From: Sterolibacterium sp.
GTDB taxonomy: Bacteria > Pseudomonadota > Gammaproteobacteria > Burkholderiales > Rhodocyclaceae
Reading direction: 5' to 3'
DNA length: 38,140 bases
Assembly: GCA_019105045.1 (NCBI GenBank)
Contig: JAHRWT010000037.1
Span: 1 to 38,140, forward strand
Shown here: in pieces, positions 18,923-27,965 of the stretch
Layout of the letters: every line of letters begins with the position of its first letter
How positions within the stretch are numbered: the first letter of the stretch is position 1
The notes under the pieces: model-generated
The model's database searches: none
The model's input: the letters and a program-made list of their open reading frames with translations, nothing else
Told to the model about the DNA's origin: nothing
Translations under genes and position numbers: made by a program

Positions 18923-20146
18923 ATGCGTGTGAATGCCATCGTTGCCGGCGTCGGCATGACGCCTTTCGGCAAACATCTGGACAAGAGCATCAAATGGCTG
19001 GGCGGCCAGCCGGTGCTGGAAGCCATCAAGGATGCCGGCATCCGGGCCGAGGAAATCGAAGCGGCCTATGTCGGCAACTGCGCGGCCGGTCTGGTGACCG
19101 GGCAGGAGTCGATACGCGGCCAGGTGGTGCTGAGTGCCATCGGGCTGGGCAAGTTTCCCATCATCAATATCGAGAACGCCTGCGGCAGTGGCTCCACTGC
19201 CTTGAACCAGGCCGCGCTGATGGTGACGGCCGGCTATTACGACGTGGTGCTGGTGGTTGGTTTCGAGAAACTGTTCCATGAGAACAAGATGGTCAGCTAC
19301 AGCGCTTTCAACGGCGCCATCGATGTTGAAGCGCGCGACAGCTTCATGGCCGCCATGAGTGCCGGGCAAAGTGCAGAACAGACTGCCGGCGCGGGCACCA
19401 AGCGTTCGATGTTTGCCGATTTCTACGGTCAGCTGGCGCGTGATTACATGGCCAGCCACGGCACGGATATCCGCCATTTCGCCATGATCACCGAAAAGGC
19501 GGCTTTTCATGGCAGCCTCAATCCGCGTGCCCAGTTTCAACGGCTGACCAGCGTCGAGGAAGTGCTGGCCCAGCCGGTGATCGTCGATCCGCTGACCCGG
19601 CCGATGATATGCCCTCTGGGTGATGGTGGCGCGGCGGTGATTCTGGTCAGTGAGCGAAAGGCGCGGCAGCTGGGCATCGCGCAGCCGGTGCGCCTGATTT
19701 CCAGCGTGGTGCATTCCTATTTCGAACATGCCGATGACGCTGCGGAAACAGTGACCAGTCTGTCGATCGCCACGGCCTACCACGAGGCCGGCATCGGTCC
19801 GGAGGCGCTTGATCTGGTCGAACTGCACGATTCTTCGGTAGTGACGGAAATGCTCACCTACGAGCATCTGGGGCTGTGCCGGGCGGACGAGGTGCGCGGT
19901 TTTGTCGAATCGGGCGCGGCGCGGCTGGGGGGCCGCATTCCCGTCAATCCTTCCGGCGGTCTGCTGCGCAAGGGACATCCGGTCGGCGCCACGGGCGTGG
20001 CACAGATTGCCGAACTCACCTGGCAGTTGCAGGGACGTGCCGGCCAGCGTCAGGTCGAAGGTGCGCGCATCGGATTGGCCCACAACGGCGGCGGCAGTCT
20101 GGGCAACGAAACGGCGGTGATGAACATCAACATTCTGCAGCGTTGA
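18923..20146 (+). CDS. SCPx-type thiolase / lipid-transfer thiolase-like protein
   Basis: Thiolase-superfamily protein (407 residues) of the SCP2/SCPx-like branch. The nucleophile Cys87 sits in INIENACGSGSTALNQAA. Other catalytic segments are ELHDSSVVTEML (His302), GHPVGATG (His352) and LAHNGGG, where the second thiolase Cys is replaced by His387-Asn388, as in SCPx thiolases. It could release acetyl- or propionyl-CoA from a 3-oxoacyl-CoA, or act as an aldolase-like Ltp enzyme. Ltp aldolases need a DUF35 partner, and none is encoded nearby. It lies 13 bases after the nitroreductase gene and 14 before the ligase gene, so it is part of one operon. Degradation is more likely than synthesis. Confidence 0.9.
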   Translation: MRVNAIVAGVGMTPFGKHLDKSIKWLGGQPVLEAIKDAGIRAEEIEAAYVGNCAAGLVTGQESIRGQVVLSAIGLGKFPIINIENACGSGSTALNQAALMVTAGYYDVVLVVGFEKLFHENKMVSYSAFNGAIDVEARDSFMAAMSAGQSAEQTAGAGTKRSMFADFYGQLARDYMASHGTDIRHFAMITEKAAFHGSLNPRAQFQRLTSVEEVLAQPVIVDPLTRPMICPLGDGGAAVILVSERKARQLGIAQPVRLISSVVHSYFEHADDAAETVTSLSIATAYHEAGIGPEALDLVELHDSSVVTEMLTYEHLGLCRADEVRGFVESGAARLGGRIPVNPSGGLLRKGHPVGATGVAQIAELTWQLQGRAGQRQVEGARIGLAHNGGGSLGNETAVMNINILQR

Positions 20147-20160
20147 AAGGAGCAAGGCAT

Positions 20161-21795
20161 ATGCGTGACCCCGACAGCCGCAATGAATTCATACTGGCCG
20201 ACCTGATCGAAATCCGCGCCGAGCAGATGCCGACGCACGACGTGCTGACTTTCGAGCATCTGAGCCTGGATGGCGGCGTCACGGCCGATGAAGTGCGCAC
20301 CTATCAGCAGCTCGATGTCCATGCCAACCGCCTGGCGGCGCATCTGATGCAGCTGGGGCTGAACAAGGGCGAGCGTTTCGTCATCATGTTGCAGAACCAT
20401 CCCGAGTTTGTCGAAGCGATGATTGCCGCTTCGATTTGCGGGGCGGTGTTTGTGCCGGTTGATCCGCGTGCCAAGGCCGACAAGCTGGCCTGGATGGTGA
20501 ATGACTCGGGTAGTCGCGGCATCATCTGTGCGGATTACTGCCTGGCCGAAGTCAGCGCGGCCCGAGCGCAGATGCCGACCGTGCAATGGGTGCTGGCGCT
20601 GGCTTCGGGCGAGCCGGGTGCCGCCGCACTAGAAGCGCACCCCACCGTCACGCCATTGGCACCGATTCTCGCCACCGCCGTGCCGCGCGTCGAGCCGGTG
20701 GCGGTCACCCTCGACGATCCGTTGCAAATCATCTACACCTCTGGCACGACTGGCAATCCCAAGGGGATCGTCGGCCTCAACCGGCGCTTTGGCGGCACCG
20801 GTCTGATGGGTTCGCTGTTCGGCTATGGCGAGGATGAGCGGCCCTATACCGGTCTGTCCCTGACGCACAACAATGCCCAGGCCACGGCGCTGTGCCCGGC
20901 CTTGTTTGGTGCTTACCGGGCCGTCATCAGCCGACGTTTCAGCAAATCGAAATTGTGGGCGGTCTGCCGCCATTACGGCTGCACCAGCTTTTCCCTGCTT
21001 GGTGGCATGGCCACGGCCATCTACAGCGAACCACCCCGCCCGGACGATGCCGACAATCCCGTGCGGCTGGTGATCAGTGGCGGTATGCCGGCAGGTATCT
21101 GGGAAGCCTTCGAACGTCGTTTCGCGGTGCAGATTTTCGAGATCTACGGCGCTTCTGATGGCGGGGGCATGGCTTTTCGCCGCCCCGGTGAAGGGCCGAT
21201 CGGCTCTTTTGGCCAGCCCATGCCCGGTTTCATCATGAAAATACTGGATGAAGATGGCAAGGAATGCCCGCCCGGCGTGATTGGTGAAATCTGCTGTCGC
21301 GCCGAGGCCGACGGGCCGCTGTCGGTCGAAGTCAATTACCACGGCAACCCGCAAGCCTCGCGCGACAAGTTGCGCGATGGCTGGAACCGCAGCGGCGACA
21401 TGGGCCACCGCGATGCCGATGGCTGGCTGTATTTCGATTACCGCAAAGGCGGCGGCATCCGGCGCAACGGAGATTTCATCAACCCCGGCTTTGTCGAAAA
21501 AGTGATTGCCGAAGATCCCCAGGTCGATGACGTGTTCGTTTTCGGCGTACCCGCCGCATCCGGCGCACCGGGCGAAAGCGACGTGGTGGCCGCCATCGTG
21601 CCGACCGAGGCGGCCCGTTCCCGTTTTGACCAGGCCGCCCTGCTTGCCCGCTGCCGCGCTGGGCTGGAAGCCAATTTCGTACCCAGCTTTTTGTTGCTGC
21701 TTGATGAGATTCCCAAAACGGCTTCGGAAAAACCGCTGGAGCGGGTGTTGCTTGAGCGCTACCAACAGAATCCGGCGGCTTTGCGCCGTTTGTGA
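20161..21795 (+). CDS. ATP-dependent acyl-CoA ligase (CaiC-like)
   Basis: AMP-forming acyl-CoA synthetase (544 residues) of the ANL superfamily, resembling crotonobetaine/carnitine-CoA ligase-like proteins. It would activate a carboxylic acid to its CoA thioester. ATG at 20161 has AAAGGAG just upstream. Motifs in order: P-loop IYTSGTTGNPKG near residue 195, EIYGASDGGGMAF (the variant of the usual YGxTE), DGWNRSGDMGHRDADGWLYF, the hinge-region Arg in KGGGIRRNGDFINPGFVE, and C-terminal PKTASEKPLE containing the catalytic Lys. It is the last gene of the TetR-controlled operon and converges on the next gene with 9 bases between them. Substrate cannot be read from the sequence. Confidence 0.93.
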   Translation: MRDPDSRNEFILADLIEIRAEQMPTHDVLTFEHLSLDGGVTADEVRTYQQLDVHANRLAAHLMQLGLNKGERFVIMLQNHPEFVEAMIAASICGAVFVPVDPRAKADKLAWMVNDSGSRGIICADYCLAEVSAARAQMPTVQWVLALASGEPGAAALEAHPTVTPLAPILATAVPRVEPVAVTLDDPLQIIYTSGTTGNPKGIVGLNRRFGGTGLMGSLFGYGEDERPYTGLSLTHNNAQATALCPALFGAYRAVISRRFSKSKLWAVCRHYGCTSFSLLGGMATAIYSEPPRPDDADNPVRLVISGGMPAGIWEAFERRFAVQIFEIYGASDGGGMAFRRPGEGPIGSFGQPMPGFIMKILDEDGKECPPGVIGEICCRAEADGPLSVEVNYHGNPQASRDKLRDGWNRSGDMGHRDADGWLYFDYRKGGGIRRNGDFINPGFVEKVIAEDPQVDDVFVFGVPAASGAPGESDVVAAIVPTEAARSRFDQAALLARCRAGLEANFVPSFLLLLDEIPKTASEKPLERVLLERYQQNPAALRRL

Positions 21796-21804
21796 GTTTG
21801 CCAA

Positions 21805-23460
21805 TCAGCCTGCTGTTTCACTGAAGGTACAGCGCACGAAATCCGCGCCGCTGTCGATGCTGTCGTGCAGATAGAGTTGGCGATGACCTTCGGGGGTACT
21901 GACGCGCAGCGTGTTGCCCGGCCCGAAGCCGCTGGGCGGGAGCAGGAGCGTTGCCGGTTTGTCGAGCGCGGGGATGGCCGGCAGCAAAAAACCGTGACCG
22001 GTCTGTGCCGATGCAGACGCTGCACACGTCATGAATGTAATGGCTTGCGGTTGGCCGGGCAGCAGTTGCATATGCACCAGCAAGGCATCGCGCGTGCTGT
22101 TGATGGCCAGCCAGCGCAGCTTGCCAAGAAGAATGGCCGGCGGGTCGTCGTGGTGGGCTTCGGTATCCATGCAGAGGGCAAGCAGCTGGCCACGCATCAG
22201 TCGCTTGCCGGGCTGGTTGAGTGGCCGTTGCAGGCAGACATGAGTGACATGCTCGCGGGTTTTCTGCCAGCGTTCACAGGCGATGGCAGCATGGTTGTCG
22301 GACACAGGGGCGGTGCTGTGTGCTGCGGTCTGCGCGCGGTTGAGTGTCTGGTGAATGCGGTCGAAATCGGCAATCAGCAGGCAGGCGCCGTTGTGCTTCC
22401 GGCCTTGGTCGTGCCGCCCGCCGCGACACCAATCCTGATAGACCTGACGCAGCAATGCCAGGTCAATGGCGTTGTCATCTGTCGTGGCAAAGCCCGCAGA
22501 GGCTGTGTTTACCGCAGGTGACAGGTGCGAGATTGCCCGCTCATTGCTTGTGCTGGTCACGCCTTTTTCCAGCGCGGTCAGTGTCTGCTTGATACTCAGA
22601 CGCAAGGCCGTCATGTCCAGCCAGCGCAGCGTAGCGCCGGTTGCGGCGGTCTTGAAGGCAGCCGCTGCATCGGTTGCCAGATCAACCAGCAGGGGGGGGG
22701 TGCGCCGGTCAGCCGGTGGAGTGGCCTGCAGCGCGGGCTTGTGTGCCCATGACCGGCTCCAATGAACAAGCTGGGCGCGCTGTGATGGCTCAAGTTCGAT
22801 GGGGTGGGCGGCCGCCAGCAGCAGGATTTCTACATAAAGGCTGGCGCAGCTCAGCGGTGTCGTGGTGGCGGATTGACTGCGTTGTTCATCATCAATTGCC
22901 ATCTGGGTCAGTTGCCGTTGCTCAAGCAAATGGTAAATCTGATGCAGTCGCAGCCAGAAGCCCGGCGCCGGCAGCATGGCGGCCTGGCAGGCATCGAGAT
23001 GGGCTGCCGCGAGGCAGGCCAGTGCGCGTCCGGCGGCTCGGGTCAGCGCTTGGGAGGTGTTTTTGTCGGCAGCCTCGGCGGCTTCGGCAAATTCCTGTAC
23101 ACAGTGCAGATAGCCTGTTTCCAGCGCCTGCCAGAGTGTCTGACAGGTATCGAAAGCCGCCAGTTCTGGCGGCGTCAGAGGCAAGGGGCGATCGCTGAAA
23201 CGCTGTGCAGCATCGGCATTGGCGACATGCAGATGGCCGCGCAACAACTCCAGCAGAATGAAACGTTTCGCTGCAGGCAGGGCATAACGGTTGAGCAGAT
23301 TCAATTGGCGCAGCAGCAGGGCTTGCGTCTGATGTGTCTGCTGTGCCGGATTGGCTGTCAGGGTGGCCAGCCAGTCACGGCAGGAATCCGCATCAGCGAA
23401 CAGGGGGGGACTGTCTGTCGACAGTGTGGGCAGTTCCAGTCCGGGTGATGGGTGCGTCAT
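21805..23460 (-). CDS. Large hypothetical protein with homopolymeric tracts
   Basis: A 551-residue soluble protein that I do not recognise. ATG at 23460 has AGGA about 10 bases upstream; an earlier in-frame TTG would start inside the tandem repeat and is less likely. There is no signal peptide or membrane helix. The first 350 residues are helical, Ala/Leu/Gln-rich and poor in charged clusters, suggesting a helical-repeat fold. After a linker, the last 150 residues look beta-rich (GKLRWLAINSTRDALLVHMQLL). A PilZ-like barrel is conceivable, but the RxxxR and DxSxxG motifs are missing. The gene contains C9 and C7 runs, and a heptamer repeat lies upstream. It converges on the ligase gene and lies downstream of argJ on the same strand. 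Confidence 0.75.
   Translation of the reverse strand: MTHPSPGLELPTLSTDSPPLFADADSCRDWLATLTANPAQQTHQTQALLLRQLNLLNRYALPAAKRFILLELLRGHLHVANADAAQRFSDRPLPLTPPELAAFDTCQTLWQALETGYLHCVQEFAEAAEAADKNTSQALTRAAGRALACLAAAHLDACQAAMLPAPGFWLRLHQIYHLLEQRQLTQMAIDDEQRSQSATTTPLSCASLYVEILLLAAAHPIELEPSQRAQLVHWSRSWAHKPALQATPPADRRTPPLLVDLATDAAAAFKTAATGATLRWLDMTALRLSIKQTLTALEKGVTSTSNERAISHLSPAVNTASAGFATTDDNAIDLALLRQVYQDWCRGGRHDQGRKHNGACLLIADFDRIHQTLNRAQTAAHSTAPVSDNHAAIACERWQKTREHVTHVCLQRPLNQPGKRLMRGQLLALCMDTEAHHDDPPAILLGKLRWLAINSTRDALLVHMQLLPGQPQAITFMTCAASASAQTGHGFLLPAIPALDKPATLLLPPSGFGPGNTLRVSTPEGHRQLYLHDSIDSGADFVRCTFSETAG
22692..22700. repeat. Nine-base G/C homopolymer inside the hypothetical gene
   Basis: Nine consecutive G on the plus strand (C9 in the coding strand, encoding Thr-Pro-Pro-Leu). 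It is the longest homopolymer I saw in the window. Slippage by one base would truncate the 551-residue protein near residue 255. Confidence 0.9.
23403..23409. repeat. Seven-base G/C homopolymer near the start of the hypothetical gene
   Basis: Seven consecutive G on the plus strand, encoding Ser-Pro-Pro-Leu at about residues 17-20 of the hypothetical protein. C7 also occurs once in proS, so this tract alone is not exceptional. Confidence 0.85.
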
Positions 23461-23484
23461 TTCGTGCGAGTCCTTGTCGGCGCT

Positions 23485-23508
23485 CGGAAAGCAAGGGAAT
23501 GCTTTCCG
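23485..23508 (-). promoter_or_regulatory. Inverted repeat in the leader of the hypothetical gene
   Basis: CGGAAAGC / GCTTTCCG form a perfect 8-base-pair stem around an 8-base loop. It lies 25 bases upstream of the ATG at 23460, between the heptamer repeat and the Shine-Dalgarno sequence. It may be a regulator site or an mRNA hairpin. Confidence 0.4.
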
Positions 23509-23514
23509 GCGCAG

Positions 23515-23545
23515 TGCACAATGCACAATACACAATGCACAATGC
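23515..23545. repeat. Tandem 7-base repeat (TGCACAA) x 4.4
   Basis: Units TGCACAA, TGCACAA, TACACAA, TGCACAA and a partial TGC follow one another without gaps. The array sits in the leader of the hypothetical gene, about 55-85 bases before its start codon. Confidence 0.92.
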
Positions 23546-23551
23546 CCAGGG

Positions 23552-23580
23552 ATGTTATCGAAGCGATGAACTTGCTACAA
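23552..23580 (-). promoter_or_regulatory. Possible promoter of the hypothetical gene
   Basis: On the minus strand TTGTAG (23575-23580) and TAACAT (23552-23557) are 17 bases apart, placing a transcription start at about 23545, the edge of the heptamer array. Both boxes are imperfect (three and four matches). Confidence 0.3.
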
Positions 23581-23615
23581 CCAAGGATAGAGGATTTGTG
23601 ACAGTTGCAGCACAG

Positions 23616-23651
23616 TCTGGCAAAAATACCAGAGCCCGGTCTTGCGACCGG
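23616..23651 (-). terminator. Two adjacent hairpins downstream of argJ
   Basis: On the minus strand CCGGTC-GCAA-GACCGG (23636-23651) is a 6-base-pair stem closed by a GNRA tetraloop. It is followed by TCTGG / CCAGA (23616-23633) whose loop contains TATTTTT. The T-run lies about 8 bases after the first stem, so this is a possible but non-standard terminator for argJ. Confidence 0.35.
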
Positions 23652-23825
23652 CCGCCCTGGCGGGTGGAGGGGTGGACGATTCAGCTGAGCGTTACGATTT
23701 GTTCATGGATGCTTTTTTTCTTCACCACGGTCAGCAGATGCAAGGCCGGGCCGCCATCGTCTCGTGGATGGCCGCCGGTATTTCTTCGTCATGATCGTGT
23801 ACCTTCATCAATTGCCCCTTGATGA

Positions 23826-25079
23826 TCAGCTGCGGTAATCCGCATTGATTTTCACGTAGTCATAGGACAGATCACAGGTCCAGGTGGTGGCGCTGGCCTG
23901 GCCACGGGCCAGATCGACACGAATCTTGATTTCGGCAGCGGCCATTTCGCGGGCGCCATCGGCTTCCTGATAACTGGCGGCCGGGCCGCCGTGTTCGGCC
24001 ACCAGCGTCTGGCCCAGCCAGAGTCTGACCTGGCTGACATCCAGATCACTCAAAGCGGCATGGTTTTGGGCAGCATTGCCGATCGCCGCTTGCAGCCGGC
24101 CAAGATTGGGGTCGGAAGCGAAGAAAGCGGTTTTCACCAGGGGTGAATGGGCAATGGCATAGCCGACGGCTTTGCATTCGGCCACATCGCGGCCGTGATC
24201 CACTTGAATTTCGATGAACTTGGTGGCCCCTTCGCCATCGCGCACAATGGCCTGGGCCAGCTCGGTCGCCACGGCTTTGAGCGCATCGCGCAAGGTGGTG
24301 TAAGCGGCCTGATCCGGACTGCTGATGACGGCGTTACCGGCTGCGCCGGTGGCGATCAGCACGAAGGAATCATTGGTCGAGGTATCGCCATCGACGGTAA
24401 TGCAGTTGAAGGAGGCATCGGCCACTTCCTTGACCAGTTGTTCAAGTAGCGGCTGGGCGATGGCGGCATCGGTGGCGAGAAAACCCAGCATGGTGGCCAT
24501 GTTGGGCTTGATCATGCCTGCCCCTTTGGAAATCCCGGTAATGTGGATGGTGCTGCCAGCGATGTCTATCTGCCGAGAGGCGGCCTTGGCCACCGTGTCG
24601 GTGGTCATGATGGCGTGGGCGGCATCGTGCCAGGCCTGGGCGCTGCCATCCAGGGCGGCCTGGCAGCGTGGCAGCCCGGCGATCAGGCGGTCGACGGGCA
24701 GGGCTTCCATGATTACGCCGGTGGAAAAAGGCAGCACCTGCGTGGCTTCGCAGCCCAACAGTGCGGCCACCGCCTGGCAACTGGCTTGAGCCGCCGCCAG
24801 CCCGGCCGCCCCGGTGCCGGCGTTGGCGTTGCCCGTATTGATGACCAGGGCGCGGATGGCGGTTTCAGCGCCCGCCAGATGCTGTTTGCAGACTTGCACC
24901 GGCGCGGCACAAAAGCGGTTCTGCGTGAACACTCCGGCTACCTGGCTGCCGGGGGCCAGTTCGATCAAGGTCAGGTCGCGGCGCTGGGCCTTGCGGATGC
25001 CGGCTTCAGTGATGCCGAGGCGGAGGCCGTCAACCGGCAACAGTTGGGTGACGGAAGGTGTGGTGTAATTCACGGGCAT
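23826..25079 (-). CDS. argJ: Glutamate N-acetyltransferase / amino-acid acetyltransferase ArgJ
   Basis: Bifunctional or monofunctional ornithine acetyltransferase (417 residues) of the cyclic arginine pathway, moving the acetyl group from acetylornithine to glutamate. ATG at 25079 has AGGAG 9 bases upstream and gives the usual N-terminus ([20 protein letters not shown]). The protein self-cleaves before the Thr of [15 protein letters not shown] (around residue 190) into alpha and beta chains. Other landmarks are [37 protein letters not shown] and the C-terminal end [17 protein letters not shown]. It lies 97 bases downstream of glnE on the same strand. Confidence 0.97.
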   Translation of the reverse strand: MPVNYTTPSVTQLLPVDGLRLGITEAGIRKAQRRDLTLIELAPGSQVAGVFTQNRFCAAPVQVCKQHLAGAETAIRALVINTGNANAGTGAAGLAAAQASCQAVAALLGCEATQVLPFSTGVIMEALPVDRLIAGLPRCQAALDGSAQAWHDAAHAIMTTDTVAKAASRQIDIAGSTIHITGISKGAGMIKPNMATMLGFLATDAAIAQPLLEQLVKEVADASFNCITVDGDTSTNDSFVLIATGAAGNAVISSPDQAAYTTLRDALKAVATELAQAIVRDGEGATKFIEIQVDHGRDVAECKAVGYAIAHSPLVKTAFFASDPNLGRLQAAIGNAAQNHAALSDLDVSQVRLWLGQTLVAEHGGPAASYQEADGAREMAAAEIKIRVDLARGQASATTWTCDLSYDYVKINADYRS

Positions 25080-25176
25080 GGTGGCAGGCTCCTGGGCGTA
25101 ACAGTGGTGAAAATCGTGTGACAGAACAATATTGTGCGCAGTCGGCGATGGTTGTTCGTGATGAGAAAAAACAGCC

Positions 25177-27927
25177 TCAATCTTCTGCAAAAACCTGCTG
25201 CCACAAGGCGCGCACGGCGGCAATCTGCGAGGCGACCATTGCCGGTGCAACCTGGGCCGGGGCGTTGTTGAGCCGGGCGCCATGTTGCAGGCGGCGATAG
25301 TCGCGGTAGGCATTGCGCACGTCTTCGGCCAGTGACGGCGGAATCAGACCCAGTTCGCCGGCAATCTTCAGCAAGGCGATGTTGCCCAGGTTGCCGGTGA
25401 GTTGAGCGTATTCGTGGGCATGGCCAAGGATCAGGTACTGCACGATGAATTCGACATCGACCAGTCCGCCACGATCATGTTTCAGATCGAACACGTCATC
25501 TGCCTGGCGGGCCGGGGTGGCGTGGGCCGCGCGCATTTTATGGCGCATGTCCAGCACTGCCTGACGCAGGTGGGCCGGCTCGCGTGGCTGACGCAGTATC
25601 TGGTCGCGGATGTTTTCAAAGGCTGCGCCGATGGCCGGATCGCCTGCGGAAAACCGTGCGCGGGTGAGCGCCTGGTGCTCCCAGACCCAGGCGGATTCAA
25701 GCTGGTATTGGCGCAAGGCATCGAGCGAAACCACGGTCAGACCGGATTCGCCATTGGGGCGCAGGCGCAAGTCGATATCAAACAGGCTGCCTGCCGCTGT
25801 CTGGCTGGACAGCCAGGTGTTCAGCCGGGTGGCCAGGCGGGCGTAATTTTCGCCAGCGGCTGGATGGGGGTCGTCCATGACGAAAATCAGGTCAAGATCG
25901 GAGGCATAGCCCAGTTCCTTGCCGCCCAGTTTGCCGTAGCTGATGATGGCGAAGCGGGGTGTTTCGATGTGCCGTCTGGTGATTTTGCGCCAGGCATGTT
26001 TGAGCGCCAGTTCCAGCATCAGATCGGCCAGTGCCGAGAGATGGTCGGCCAGTCTTTCCACGGTCAGCACGCCGCTGATGTCCTGCACCAGCAGGCGGAA
26101 TACCTGGCTGTGATGTGCTTCGCGCAGCAGATCCATCTGCTGTTCGGTGTCTGGCTCGGCCGCTGCCAGCGCCTCTTCGAGTGATTGGCGGAAAGCCGGC
26201 CAGTCAGGGGTGATGTCGAGGATGCTCGGATCGAGCAGTTCGTCCAGCAGGATCGGGTGAGTCTTCAGATATTCCGCCGCCCACAGTGAAGCAGCGGCAA
26301 GCTGCGCCAGCTTTTGCAGCGCCAGCGGATACTGCAGCAGCAGTGCCAGATAGGCTGGCCGGCGACTGACCGCTTCGAGCAGATCGAGCACGCGAAACAG
26401 TGCCGCATCCGGCTGCTGGGTGGTGGCGCAGGTTTCGATGACCTGTGGCATCAAGGCATCGAAACGTTTGCGGGTGGCCGTGGGCATCTGCTGGTAACGG
26501 CTGCCACCATGCAATGCCGCCAGCCGGGCAACCACCTGCGCGCCGTCGTGGTAACCCTGGCCGCTCAGACGGTCGGCTGCGGCGCTGTCATCGCCTTCTG
26601 CCTGGCGACGGTTCAGGTCGTCGTGCCAGGGGTGATCGGCAGCATCGTCGTTGCGTTCGCGATGGGGATCGGCGAACACGGCATCAAAATGTCGGGAGAC
26701 GATGGCGCGATGCTGGTTGAGTTCAGCCAGCAAGGCGGAATAGTCGGCATGGCCCATGGCGCCGGCAATCAGTGCTTGATCACTTGCTGCGCCGGGCAGC
26801 TCGTGGGTCTGCGCATCATCAAGGTATTGCAGACGATGTTCGAGGCGGCGCAGGAAACTGTAGGCGCTGGTCAGTTCGTTGACCGAGCGGGCGCTCAGGC
26901 GGCGCGATTCGACCAGCAGGGGCAGTACCTGCTGGGTGGGACGGATGCGCAGGCGTTCGTCGCGGCCGCCACGGATCAGTTGAAAAGCCTGGGCGATGAA
27001 TTCGATTTCACGGATACCGCCGGGCCCCAGCTTGATGTTGTCGAGCATTTCCTTGCGCGCGACTTCGCGACGGATCTGCACATGCAGATCGCGCATCGCT
27101 TCGATGCTGCCGAAATCAAGATATTTGCGGAATACAAATGGCCGGCGCAAGGCTTCGAGCGCCCGCATCCATTCGGCCCATTGCGCTGGCGGCGTGTCAT
27201 CGTCGGTAACCGGTGGCAGGGCGCGCGCCTTGATCCAGGCATAGCGTTCCCATTCGCGACCCTGGGTGATGAAGTAGTTTTCCAGCATGTCGAAGCTGGC
27301 CACCAGCGGGCCGGAATCGCCATTCGGTCGCAGGCGCATATCGACGCGGAAGACCTGCCCATCACCGGTGATTTCATCCAGGGCGCTGATCAAGCCACGG
27401 CCCAGGCGGGTGAAGAACTCGACGTTGTCGAGCGACTTTCCACTGCTGCCCTGGCCATCGGTCTGGCCATTTTCGGGAAACAGAAAAATCAGGTCGATGT
27501 CGGACGACACATTCAGCTCGCGCCCGCCCAGCTTGCCCATGCCGATGATGATGAGTTGCTGGGGCGTGCCGGTTTCGCTGCGCGGCTGGCCAAAGCGGGC
27601 AACCAGTGATTGCATCAATACGCGCTGTGCTGTGGCCAGGGCAATTTCGGCGATCAGCGTCATGCTGGCGGTGACTTCGGCCAGACTGGCCAGCCCGGCC
27701 AGGTCGCGGGTGATGAGGCGGGCGTAGGCGCGCTGTTTGAACTGGCGCAGGGCCGGTTTCAGGCTGGTTTCATCGAGTGCGTCCGGCAGCAGGGCGTGCA
27801 GACAGGCACTGTCGAGCGGCTGGGTCAGCTGGCGGGTGATTTCATCGGCCAGCGCGGGCTGGGCCGCCAGCATGCGCGCCAGGGCGCGTGACCAGGGCAG
27901 AACCTTTTGCAAGGTGTCGACAGGCAT
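25177..27927 (-). CDS. glnE: Bifunctional glutamine synthetase adenylyltransferase/deadenylase
   Basis: Nitrogen-control enzyme (916 residues) that attaches and removes AMP on glutamine synthetase in response to PII and glutamine. Two nucleotidyltransferase domains are seen: an N-terminal one with [20 protein letters not shown] (about residue 150) and a C-terminal one with [20 protein letters not shown] (about residue 665). Each keeps the DxD metal-binding pair. A helical linker and GlnD/PII-type regulatory helices follow each ([41 protein letters not shown]). ATG at 27927 is used; a TTG two codons earlier is possible, and neither has a clear ribosome-binding site. It diverges from yhdP with only 38 bases between the proposed starts. 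Confidence 0.97.
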   Translation of the reverse strand: MPVDTLQKVLPWSRALARMLAAQPALADEITRQLTQPLDSACLHALLPDALDETSLKPALRQFKQRAYARLITRDLAGLASLAEVTASMTLIAEIALATAQRVLMQSLVARFGQPRSETGTPQQLIIIGMGKLGGRELNVSSDIDLIFLFPENGQTDGQGSSGKSLDNVEFFTRLGRGLISALDEITGDGQVFRVDMRLRPNGDSGPLVASFDMLENYFITQGREWERYAWIKARALPPVTDDDTPPAQWAEWMRALEALRRPFVFRKYLDFGSIEAMRDLHVQIRREVARKEMLDNIKLGPGGIREIEFIAQAFQLIRGGRDERLRIRPTQQVLPLLVESRRLSARSVNELTSAYSFLRRLEHRLQYLDDAQTHELPGAASDQALIAGAMGHADYSALLAELNQHRAIVSRHFDAVFADPHRERNDDAADHPWHDDLNRRQAEGDDSAAADRLSGQGYHDGAQVVARLAALHGGSRYQQMPTATRKRFDALMPQVIETCATTQQPDAALFRVLDLLEAVSRRPAYLALLLQYPLALQKLAQLAAASLWAAEYLKTHPILLDELLDPSILDITPDWPAFRQSLEEALAAAEPDTEQQMDLLREAHHSQVFRLLVQDISGVLTVERLADHLSALADLMLELALKHAWRKITRRHIETPRFAIISYGKLGGKELGYASDLDLIFVMDDPHPAAGENYARLATRLNTWLSSQTAAGSLFDIDLRLRPNGESGLTVVSLDALRQYQLESAWVWEHQALTRARFSAGDPAIGAAFENIRDQILRQPREPAHLRQAVLDMRHKMRAAHATPARQADDVFDLKHDRGGLVDVEFIVQYLILGHAHEYAQLTGNLGNIALLKIAGELGLIPPSLAEDVRNAYRDYRRLQHGARLNNAPAQVAPAMVASQIAAVRALWQQVFAED

Positions 27928-27965
27928 CGGCAAGGAGTGCGTTCAGGTAAAATAAGCAGCTTCGA

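Larger units (their letters stand above)
23461..23825. other. 365-base intergenic region between argJ and the hypothetical gene
   Basis: No convincing gene is present. It holds, from left to right, an 8-base-pair inverted repeat, the heptamer array, a weak minus-strand promoter, two adjacent hairpins (23616-23651), and a very short minus-strand reading frame with a good ribosome-binding site (23731-23808). It is the longest unassigned stretch in the window after the riboswitch leader. Confidence 0.7.

Noticed and set aside
21805-23460. PilZ domain at the C-terminus of the unknown protein
   Set aside because: Neither the RxxxR nor the DxSxxG motif can be found; beta-rich character alone is not enough.
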